A DNA stretch of 13,194 bases. Source: Bacteroidota bacterium (GTDB lineage Bacteria > Bacteroidota > Bacteroidia > Bacteroidales > UBA1402). The translations under genes were made by a program, and so were the position numbers. Position 1 is the stretch's first letter; every line of letters begins with the position of its first letter. Under the pieces are notes generated by a model that saw nothing but the letters and a program-made list of their open reading frames with translations, did not search any database and was not told the origin of the DNA. Shown one piece after another: positions 1 to 8,100 of this stretch. The stretch is from NCBI GenBank assembly GCA_030706285.1, contig JAUZOU010000041.1:1-13194 (forward strand). The letters are read 5' to 3'.

Positions 1-401
1 CAAACAGACAGACTGAGATACCGTTTGTTTTCCTTTCCCTGCCGGCAGGCTTCATGGTATTTGGCGCGCGTTTCGTCCGAAACAGCATTGAAAACACGGA
101 ACACCAATGAATCGTCGAACGAGGCCGCCATACCGATGGGCTCGGGGAACACCGTCACATGGTCGTTATAGGCAATGCCGTGCAAGGCCTCGCTCCACCA
201 GTTGAATTTTTTAATACCCCATCGTGGAATGGCTTTTGACTCATCACATAGCAAGGTGGCTTTTTCTTCCAGAGACAGCCGTCCGATCAAATCCCTGGCT
301 CTTTCTCCCGAAGTCAGCTTCGGATTCTGGTACGGATAGGACTGAGCGCATGTAATGGCCGCAAGTAGTAACGTAAAGATAAAAACAACTGCTTTTTTCA
401 T
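1..401 (-). CDS. GH3 family glycosidase (beta-xylosidase/beta-glucosidase-like), N-terminal part
   Basis: Reading leftward from the ATG at 401-399, an open frame of 133 codons runs off the left edge. It begins with a signal peptide (MKKAVVFIFTLLLAAITCAQ), probably cut by signal peptidase I after Cys-Ala, so the enzyme should be periplasmic or exported. The mature start matches the N-terminal barrel of bacterial GH3 enzymes: a 'LSLEEKATLLCDES' stretch at residues 42-55, 'IPRWGIKKFNWWSEALHG' at 58-75, and 'VFPEPIGMAASFD' at 84-96. The WWSEALHG form is common in GH3 proteins of xylan loci, which favours a beta-xylosidase, but beta-glucosidase is possible. The catalytic Asp nucleophile and acid/base lie outside the window. 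It starts 49 bp after the esterase stop and is likely the third gene of that operon, removing terminal sugars from oligosaccharides trimmed by GH67 and the esterase. No Shine-Dalgarno sequence precedes the start. Confidence 0.9.
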   Translation of the reverse strand, partial: MKKAVVFIFTLLLAAITCAQSYPYQNPKLTSGERARDLIGRLSLEEKATLLCDESKAIPRWGIKKFNWWSEALHGIAYNDHVTVFPEPIGMAASFDDSLVFRVFNAVSDETRAKYHEACRQGKENKRYLSLSV

Positions 402-450
402 GGTTATGTTGATTAATGATGTATGACTGAATTCGGTGACTTAATGCCAG

Positions 451-2379
451 CTACTTATTTTCGGATGAGATTGCCAGGCAAAAAGGTGGGGCCGGCAACC
501 CCTGACGATTGAAAATACAGAGGTTGGGATTATCATCCCAGGCATACCGGATGCTGACCGGCACCTTGACCTGATCACAGGAAACCAATAACTTGTCGTC
601 TTGGACGATTGTTTCTGCCCAGTAATACCTGCCATCGCTTCCTGCCAGTGAAATGCTGGTTATTTCGCCTATGACGTGAAGCGGTAATGTCCTTTTTCTG
701 AAGGAGACCTCGACTATTCCGTTCTTACGCAGGACGGCTTTTTCAACAGCCGGTCCTTCAGCAACGAGGCATTTTTCTCTGTAGACCAACCGATCCATCT
801 GCAAAGCAACTCTATGCCCCAGTTCCTTCTTATTCAATGGGTGAATGTCATTCCACAGACCGATGTCTATAGCTGTAGCCAACCCGGCTTCAGGAATTGA
901 ATTGGCGGCAAGACGCTGAGCTTCTCTCAGAGCGGCCCAATTGCTTTCATACGGTTGATCGTGGTGATTCATGAAATTGGCCAGTTGAACGATCACAAAG
1001 GGAAACTGACAGCCCCATTGTTTTCTCCACGAATCGACCAGCACCGCCATGTAAGATGCGTAGACTTGTGGTTTGCCGGTGTTGGATTCGCCCTGGTACC
1101 AGACCGCACCACAAACCGGGTAATTCCGTAATGGAGCAATCATACCGTTGTAAAGGCCCGTCGGTGTATAGGCAAAATTGGTATTGCCTTTCAGCAAAGG
1201 CATCCTGACGCCTAGGTGATATTTCCAAGTTGTGGATAGCTCTATGGCCTGTCCATTGCAAATCAGCTGATACGGCATATCTTTGACAAACGACGCCGGA
1301 CCGGCTGAATTGACGATTCTGACCGTCAATTGGTTGGCACCGGCGCGAAGCAGTCCTGCCGGAATGTTGTATTTACGCGGAGGATATTGATAAGGCGTAC
1401 AGCCAATGAATTGTCCGTTAAGAAAAGCAGAATCGGCATCAACCATCGTTCCCAGACGAAGGACGGCTTCCAGACCAGACATGTCTGCCGGCACGATGAT
1501 GGTCTGTCTGAGCCAGTGAGACCCGGCTACCGGAACATCTTCGTCAAAGCTCCATTCCGAGAACATGTCCACTTTCGTCCATTGGGAGTCATTGTAATCA
1601 GTTTGATTCCAGCGGCCGAGGCCTGAGTCTCGTTCACAAAGTTGCTTGTACCATCTATAAGTTCGTTGACGCTCCGTCCGCTGCACTGAATCGATATAGT
1701 CTGTTTGTGTATATAATGGAGCAGAGAAATCGATTCTTTCTGCAGTGAATTTTTTCAATGCCGGTTGACTCATCCAGGCTTCAATGGGCGAACCACCGAA
1801 ACTGGCATTAATGATACCAACCGGAACATGATGCCGTTCCTGCACTTCCTTTGCCATAAAATAGCATAGGGCTGACATACCGGGAGCAGTGGCTGGTGTA
1901 ACAGGCTGCCATTTCCCTCCAATATCATCACCAGGCCCTTGCAGGCGTGAGACTTTATCAATCTGAACATAGCTGATCTTCAGATTGGTATACTGCTCAA
2001 CCTCTTCTTTATATAGATCGAGGCATCGGTGTACCGGCAATTCCATGTTTGACTGACCTGAACAAAGGTAGACATCGCCGATTTGCACATCTTTTATCTG
2101 CCTGTCATTGATTTTCAGTTCATATGGACCTCCTGCTTTGGCTTTTGGAAGGGTAACTGTCCATTTCCCGCTGGAATCGGCGATGGTTTGGACGGTTTTG
2201 CCGAGTAGGGTTACAGACACTGTTTCGCCGGCATTGGCCCAGCCCCAGACAGGAATCGGCTGGTTTCGTTGGAAAACCATATGGTCATTGAAAAATCCGG
2301 GCAACTGAACGCTAGCCTGTGATACGAAAGGAAGGAACAGTAAGAACAGGCCCCAGTAGGTTGTCAAGTTGTTTTTCAT
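451..2379 (-). CDS. Sialate O-acetylesterase-like (SASA) carbohydrate esterase, probable xylan deacetylase
   Basis: A secreted SGNH-type esterase of 642 residues. I take the ATG at 2379-2377 as the start because it leads directly into a signal peptide (MKNNLTTYWGLFLLFLPFVSQA). An in-frame ATG at 2418 would add 13 polar residues in front of it. After an N-terminal beta domain, the nucleophile block is SGQSNMEL with Ser110. A second conserved block is WYQGESN (about residues 427-433), and the catalytic Asp/His pair is in NDIHPLNK (Asp511, His513). A galactose-binding-like jelly-roll is inserted between the two halves of the esterase fold at about residues 245-380, a layout usual in this family. 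Family members remove acetyl groups from sugars. The location between GH67 and GH3 genes suggests acetylated (glucurono)xylan oligosaccharides rather than sialic acid as substrate, which is an inference from context. The gene starts 77 bp after the GH67 stop and is likely co-transcribed with it. Confidence 0.9.
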   Translation of the reverse strand: MKNNLTTYWGLFLLFLPFVSQASVQLPGFFNDHMVFQRNQPIPVWGWANAGETVSVTLLGKTVQTIADSSGKWTVTLPKAKAGGPYELKINDRQIKDVQIGDVYLCSGQSNMELPVHRCLDLYKEEVEQYTNLKISYVQIDKVSRLQGPGDDIGGKWQPVTPATAPGMSALCYFMAKEVQERHHVPVGIINASFGGSPIEAWMSQPALKKFTAERIDFSAPLYTQTDYIDSVQRTERQRTYRWYKQLCERDSGLGRWNQTDYNDSQWTKVDMFSEWSFDEDVPVAGSHWLRQTIIVPADMSGLEAVLRLGTMVDADSAFLNGQFIGCTPYQYPPRKYNIPAGLLRAGANQLTVRIVNSAGPASFVKDMPYQLICNGQAIELSTTWKYHLGVRMPLLKGNTNFAYTPTGLYNGMIAPLRNYPVCGAVWYQGESNTGKPQVYASYMAVLVDSWRKQWGCQFPFVIVQLANFMNHHDQPYESNWAALREAQRLAANSIPEAGLATAIDIGLWNDIHPLNKKELGHRVALQMDRLVYREKCLVAEGPAVEKAVLRKNGIVEVSFRKRTLPLHVIGEITSISLAGSDGRYYWAETIVQDDKLLVSCDQVKVPVSIRYAWDDNPNLCIFNRQGLPAPPFCLAISSENK

Positions 2380-2456
2380 GGTTGTTTCAATTGTTTGACT
2401 GTCAGTTCCGGCAGCCAATGATGCTTATTGATTGGCTGGTTGCTTCATGCCTTTTG

Positions 2457-4628
2457 CTATTTCTGATACGTGTTTATGGGAACGCCCGTTTGAGCATTCT
2501 CGTTCGTGTCCTTTCGAAGTGTCTCTTCAGCAGAAAACGGAAGAACGTTATTGATCTGCAGCATATCTGCCTTCATTAAATTTTCCAGCTTGTAGACGGG
2601 AGGCTCAACGTCCGGCGGCAAACTTAGCCGGCTGAACGACTGAAAATACAGGATACAACCATCTTTCCAGACTTGGGCGTCTTTTTCCTGACGCCATAGT
2701 TCGTTCTTGACTTCGGTAAACCTGGCTGCATCGATATATGATTGGACTTGGTCCCAACTCTTTTGGTCGTCACGAATTTCCTTGACACCCCTGTCGTATA
2801 GACGACAGAGTTCATCCCAGAGTGTCTGTCCGTTTTTCATTCGATAGGTCCAGGGAAGGTGATGAAACCACAAAAGCAGCGTTTCAGGGCATACATCCGG
2901 GTTGTCGAACTGAGATTGAAGAGGCTCGTGGTATTGGGCAACGGCAAGACTGCCTTTACTGGACCGGTCAAAGCCAATGCCGGCCGAGTCGGCTTGGTGA
3001 TAGTATGGAGGTGTCCAGTCCGGTCTGACGCCTTTGGGCGCATACCAAGGCCCCGGGCCATAATGATGATTGCCTGCAAACAAATGATGAAGCCCCAACG
3101 GCATCATATAGCTGACGGCTGACTCTCGGCTTTGAAGCAGGATGTGACGAACAGGCGATAAAAAGTTCTTGGTCCAGCCTTCCTCAGAAAAGCCAGCGGT
3201 AGCTGACCTGAAGGTGAGTCTAAGCCATTCATCGGCAATTTGACGGCTGCTCAGACTGTCATTCCAGGCCAATCTTCCGAAAGCATACCAGTTTGCCTGG
3301 GCAAAGGTGTTGCCACACCAGTTTTGATCAAGCCCGATGTTGGCAACGCCGGCTATGGCTGAATACCGGTGCCGGTACAGACTACCATCTGTGCACCGTG
3401 CCACTGTGCTTCCGGGACCTTGCTGATAGGTATCACTTTGCAAACATTCTTTCCACAAAGGGGCCAGGAATACGAGCTGGTGCCTTTGGCCAAGATATTC
3501 CTGCGTAATTTGCAACTCTGGCATGACAGGTGTCCTTTTCATGGCTCCGAAAAGTGGGCTGAAAGGCTCACGGGGCTGAAAATCGATTGGCCCGTTTTTT
3601 ACCTGGATAATCACATTGTCATGAAACTGACCATCAAGCGGTATAAATTCAGTATAGGCCTGTTTGGCACGATCATTATCGTTCGCACGATAGACGAAGG
3701 CCCGCCACATAACGAGGCCACCATACGGTTTAAGGATGTCGGCTAGCATATTGGCTCCATCGGCATGAGTTCTGCCGTAATCCTGAGGCCCGGGCGACCC
3801 TTCGCTGTTGGCTTTAACGAGAAATCCGCCAAAATCAGGGATCAACCGATAGATTTCCCTGACTTTCGTGTCCCACCAGGCCATCACGTTTTTGTCCAGC
3901 GGATCGGACGTACTTAAATGGCCTAATAAGACAGGTGAGGAAAAATTGATGCTTAAGTAGACCTGTATGCCATACGGACGTAGTTCCTTGGCTATGGCTG
4001 CCGCTCTGTTCAGCATGGAGGCACTCAGGATGTCCGGCGAAGCGTTTACATTATTGAGAACAGCTCCGTTTATACCGATGGAGGCATTGGCTCTTGCATA
4101 GTCTCGCCACAGGCGCTTGTCGTCTGCCGTAACTTCCAGGTGGTCTTTCCCTTTCCAGAAGATGGAATGTCCGGCATACCCTCGTTCTACCGTTCCGTCC
4201 GGATTGTCCCAATGGTTCAGGATCCTGTACATATAGGAAGGATTCGAGACGATGTCATGGACAGGCTGTTTTGTTTGCTGACGGCGCAGCAGCTCATAGA
4301 CACCATATAAAATGCCCAGTTCCGTATTGGCATGAACTTCGGTGGGGTTCAATCTGAAGCCATCCTTTTTCAGCGAGTTGTCATTACTAATTTTCAACGT
4401 CATCGTCGCACCCTTTGGGCCCTGCCAACCATTAGTCAGTTCCTTTACGGCAATAGCCAAAGTTGGGGAAATCCTTGCCTGACAAACCACGTTGATGGCT
4501 GTCGAAGATTGTTGAGTCAACCAAAGATCATGTCCGTCGGTAGCCTGTACGGACCACGAATTAAAAAGGATTGCCAGCACGAGTGTGACGATACTTCTGC
4601 AAGTATGATTGTTGTACGGATCGAACAT
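2457..4628 (-). CDS. GH67 alpha-glucuronidase
   Basis: A 723-residue exo-alpha-glucuronidase, full length for GH67. The family removes (4-O-methyl)-D-glucuronic acid from the non-reducing end of xylo-oligosaccharides by an inverting mechanism. The catalytic residues are visible: Glu276 in VKANSEGSPGP (general acid), Asp349 in NGPIDFQPREP and Glu377 in ITQEYLGQ (base pair). Their spacing (73 and 28 residues) equals that of Glu292/Asp365/Glu393 in the Cellvibrio japonicus GH67 enzyme, as I recall those numbers. Other GH67 blocks include 'NHWDNPDGTVERGYAG' at 138-153 and 'NWYAFGRLAWN' at 446-456. The N-terminus has a hydrophobic signal stretch (about residues 12-29), so the enzyme is probably periplasmic. 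It is the first gene of the leftward operon, with the esterase and GH3 genes downstream. No Shine-Dalgarno is seen. In other bacteria the gene is often called aguA; I leave the symbol blank because that name is also used for agmatine deiminase. Confidence 0.97.
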   Translation of the reverse strand: MFDPYNNHTCRSIVTLVLAILFNSWSVQATDGHDLWLTQQSSTAINVVCQARISPTLAIAVKELTNGWQGPKGATMTLKISNDNSLKKDGFRLNPTEVHANTELGILYGVYELLRRQQTKQPVHDIVSNPSYMYRILNHWDNPDGTVERGYAGHSIFWKGKDHLEVTADDKRLWRDYARANASIGINGAVLNNVNASPDILSASMLNRAAAIAKELRPYGIQVYLSINFSSPVLLGHLSTSDPLDKNVMAWWDTKVREIYRLIPDFGGFLVKANSEGSPGPQDYGRTHADGANMLADILKPYGGLVMWRAFVYRANDNDRAKQAYTEFIPLDGQFHDNVIIQVKNGPIDFQPREPFSPLFGAMKRTPVMPELQITQEYLGQRHQLVFLAPLWKECLQSDTYQQGPGSTVARCTDGSLYRHRYSAIAGVANIGLDQNWCGNTFAQANWYAFGRLAWNDSLSSRQIADEWLRLTFRSATAGFSEEGWTKNFLSPVRHILLQSRESAVSYMMPLGLHHLFAGNHHYGPGPWYAPKGVRPDWTPPYYHQADSAGIGFDRSSKGSLAVAQYHEPLQSQFDNPDVCPETLLLWFHHLPWTYRMKNGQTLWDELCRLYDRGVKEIRDDQKSWDQVQSYIDAARFTEVKNELWRQEKDAQVWKDGCILYFQSFSRLSLPPDVEPPVYKLENLMKADMLQINNVLPFSAEETLRKDTNENAQTGVPINTYQK

Positions 4629-4824
4629 ATTAGTTTGAAAAAACAGTACAATGATAACTAAATCTGTGAGTTTGACGTCTCAATTTAGCAATACATTCTT
4701 TCGATTTGGATACATTGATCGTGAATGGCCCTACTCTTTAGTTGAAAAAACAAGGGTTTTGCGTTTCAAAATTGATTTAGTTGAATAGACCATCCATACT
4801 TGCATCGCCCGTAATATTATCAGG

Positions 4825-4914
4825 AAACAGTTGCAGCGCAATTATTCGCATGATGAGACTGTTTGAATAGGATAGAGTCCGTTGTATGGTATGACAACTG
4901 TTTAACCTCTGTTT
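4825..4914. repeat. Cluster of CTGTTT hexamers, possible operator
   Basis: Within 90 bp there is an inverted pair of 9-mers, AAACAGTTG at 4825-4833 and CAACTGTTT at 4895-4903. A further CTGTTT lies at 4859-4864, and a CTGTTTA heptamer is repeated 11 bp apart (4898-4904 and 4909-4915). A fifth copy (AAACAG, 4641-4646) lies just upstream of the GH67 start. The cluster ends about 70 bp upstream of the candidate -7 box, a sensible place for an activator. Function is inferred only from repetition and position. Confidence 0.3.
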
Positions 4915-4986
4915 ATTAAGGACCATATTAAAACATATCTTCTATCTATTGACACATCTGTTCCCAATTAAAAAGTCGCGAGTCTT

Positions 4987-4994
4987 TATATTTG
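4987..4994 (+). promoter_or_regulatory. Candidate -7 promoter box for the GH2-GH43 operon
   Basis: The octamer TATATTTG matches the Bacteroidota sigma consensus TAnnTTTG exactly, and it is the only exact match on the plus strand of the intergenic region. Transcription would start about 7 bases downstream, giving a leader of roughly 140 nt before the ATG at 5140. The expected -33 TTTG is not clear; CTGTT at 4958-4962 is the nearest candidate and is poorly spaced. The start itself has no Shine-Dalgarno, as is normal in this phylum. Confidence 0.45.
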
Positions 4995-5139
4995 TGAGCT
5001 TAATTGTTTTGTTGCGTTTTTACCCAAATCCATTATAAAACAATCGTCACTAGTTGCAAGCAAAAGTGCCTGTGATAGCTAACTAATTTATAAAATCATG
5101 CCTTCCTTTTCCAAAGGTTGTGTAATATTTTGACCTACC

Positions 5140-8100
5140 ATGAATAAAAAAGTTTCATTTCTAGTTGCTTGTATTTGCAGTATCTTGTTTAGTCATAATG
5201 TTTATGCCAACTCGTGGAAGCGACTGCAAGCTCCATTGATGACTTCGTGGTCGCAAAATATAGATACGTTGAATGTTTGGCCTGAATATCCACGCCCACA
5301 GATGGTAAGGAGTGAATGGAAGAATTTAAATGGCGTATGGGATTTTGAAAAGGGAGATGGATTTGGCACATACAACCCCAATCAAACTTTTTCAAAAAGA
5401 ATTCTGGTTCCATTTCCAATAGAATCAGCGTTGTCAGGTATTATGGATACAGAATTTCCGGCAAACATGACAAAAACTTTTTTTTACCGCACTTTTTTCT
5501 TGTTACCCAGCAGTTATGAAAATAAAGAGGTCTTGCTGCATTTTGGAGCAGTCGATTGGGATTGTGCCGTTTTTGTAAATGGGATAAAAGTTGGCTCGCA
5601 CAGAGGAGGCTATGATCCGTTTACATTCGATATATCCTCCGCATTGACTCAAGGTGGAAAACAAGAATTGCAGGTTCATGTAACCGATCCTTCAGATACC
5701 GGAGCACAGCCTAAAGGAAAACAAGTGGCTTATCCCGGTGGTATTTATTATACACCAGTGTCAGGTATTTGGCAGACGGTTTGGATTGAACCTGTTGAAA
5801 AAACGTACATCAGTGATTTTACATTAACTCCTGATATCGATGCTAGCTCGGTTATTGTAAATATTGAAGCAAAAAACGCTTCTTTGGCTACAAAAGCTAC
5901 TATAAAGCTCTACGATAAAGAAAAGTTGATTTCTGTAACAGATAGCGTGGAAATTGGGAAAGATGTTGAAGTAAAGATATTAAATCAAAAACTATGGAGC
6001 CCCGATTCCCCTTTCTTATATGACGTAGTATTCGAACTGAATGATGAAGGTCGGACACTCGATCATATTAAAAGCTATTTTGGAATGAGAAAAGTGAGTA
6101 GAGGATCCATTAATGGCATACCTTGTCTTCTCTTGAATAATAAACCGATATTTCATTTCGGGCCACTGGATCAAGGCTATTGGCCAGATGGACTCTACAC
6201 TGCTCCCAGTGACGAGGCTATGAAATTTGATCTCTTGAAAACGAAGGAATTGGGGATGAACATGACCCGCAAACACATTAAAGTGGAACCGGCCCGTTGG
6301 TATTATCATTGTGACACGATGGGGCTGATGGTTTGGCAAGACATACCAAGCGCGCTTGATGGAGGTACTATTGGGGCAAAATCATTCGTTCAGGATAATT
6401 TTTATCGTGAGATGAAGAATATTATGAATTCGTTGAAAAACAGCCCATCCATCGTTACCTGGGTGCTTTTTAACGAGGGCTGGGGACAAGATGCAGCTGC
6501 TGTAGATACGCATACTCGAAAAGCCTTTAGTGTTGCAAAAAGTATAGATACCACCCGTTTGATTGATCCGGCAAGCGGTTGGGTCGATTTTGAATTTGGA
6601 GATTTGATTGACCGTCACAGTTATCCTGATCCTGGTTTGCATACCAATCCTTTGAAAGAACGTACGGCTGTTTGTGGCGAATTTGGAGGCATTACTTTGC
6701 AGGTCCTTGATCATATGTGGAAAGGTAATGGTCAGCAATATGTTTCGGTAAACGACAGTAAAGGTCTTAAAGATTTGTTTATCAATTATGTTAAAGAGGT
6801 ACAGGGATTACAGCAAGCTGGCATTTGGGGAGCTGTATATACTCAGCTCACAGATGTAGAGGAAGAAGTGAATGGCTTGATTACCTATGACCGTAAAGTT
6901 GTTAAGATTGATTCGACACAAATGGCAGAAATACGTGAGAAGGTTAAAGAAACGATTGAAAAACGTTCGGTGCCATTGCTCGAAGCAGGTGACGTATCAG
7001 ATAAAGCCCGATGGAAATACGTGACAGCCAATCCTGGAAGTGATTGGAATAGGGTTGACTTCAACGATGGCGCATGGGATGAAGGTGTTGCTGGATTCGG
7101 TGCAGGTGGCCCACCTAATTCATTTATCAGAACAAATTGGAACAATAATGAAATTTATTTGCGACGAACGTTTAATCTTGACAATGTATCCCTGGAGGAT
7201 ATTCCTAACATAAAATTGTGGGTCTATTATGACGAAGGCTGTGAAATATACATCAATGGTGTCTTGGCAGCACAAACCTCAGGCTATGTTTCAAACTTCA
7301 GATTACTTGATATATCTGATGCTGCACAGAAGGCATTACATCTGGTCGGAGAGAACCTCATAGCTGTAAAATGCACACAATCCTGGGGCGGTCAATGTAT
7401 TGATGTCGGATTGACGACAGTAAAAAAAACGGCTGAACTGAAATCAGAACCTGCTCTTGCAAAGCCGGAAGAACCCCTGAAGACAGAGGAAGATAGCGTC
7501 TATTTAATGTCCTATTTTAAAGGTAGTTCGCAACACTTGTTTTATGCTTACAGTACAGACGGTCTTTCTTGGAAAGATATCAATTATGGTGGACCTGTCT
7601 TTGATGCGTTTGATGAGAATATTTGGTTAAGAGATCCATGCATGAAAAGAGTAACTCAGCAAGGAAAAACGAAATTTCATTTGGTCCATACATGGGGTTG
7701 GGACAATCCGGCAATTTTTCATTGGGAGTCGACCGATTTAATCCATTGGCATGCAGCAAATGGAGGGGTTACAAACGAGGATGGAAAAATTTATGTCATG
7801 GATGGAAAGAATTCCAATGCAATTGCTCCAAATGCTTGGGCTCCAGAATTTACATACGATCCAACCACCGAAACATTTTATATATACTGGTCGTCTAATA
7901 TTTCGGGTGGTTATCAAAAGCATTACTATTGTACAACGAAAGATTGGCTGACATTTACACCATCAGCTCCTTTTTTCGATCCGGGTTTTACAGCGATCGA
8001 TTTAACGATCTTGCCATATAACGGAACTTATTATGGATTTTATAAAGACGAAAGAGGTGGGCAAAAGAAAATCCGATTAGCGACTTCAAAAAGTCTTGAT

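Larger units (their letters stand above)
4629..5139. other. Divergent intergenic region between the two operons
   Basis: This 511-bp AT-rich stretch separates the leftward GH67 operon from the rightward GH2-GH43 operon and must carry the 5' ends of both transcripts. I see no credible coding frame, RNA gene or strong terminator hairpin in it. It holds one good Bacteroidota-type -7 box for the plus strand (4987-4994) and five CTGTTT/AAACAG hexamers (4641-4914), listed separately. No equally good -7 box was found for the minus strand. The best is a relaxed match, read as TAAATTG on the minus strand at 4687-4681, with no clear -33 element. Confidence 0.8.

Noticed and set aside
2380..2418. Upstream in-frame ATG at 2418 as the esterase start
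   Set aside because: It would put 13 polar residues before a typical signal peptide that begins at the ATG at 2379; the shorter form is the natural secreted protein.
3369..3746. Plus-strand open frame of 125 codons inside the GH67 gene
   Set aside because: It is an antisense shadow of the GH67 catalytic region with no start context or family resemblance.
4332..4661. Plus-strand open frame of 109 codons across the GH67 start
   Set aside because: It lies almost wholly antisense to the confident GH67 gene and its translation shows no recognisable domain.
4681..4687. Minus-strand -7 box for the GH67 operon (TAAATTG on the reverse strand)
   Set aside because: It lacks one T of the TAnnTTTG consensus and no TTTG lies about 20 bases upstream, so it is too weak to call.
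5126..5132. TATTTTG just before the ATG at 5140 as a promoter
   Set aside because: It is one base short of the consensus and only 7 bases from the start codon, leaving almost no leader.
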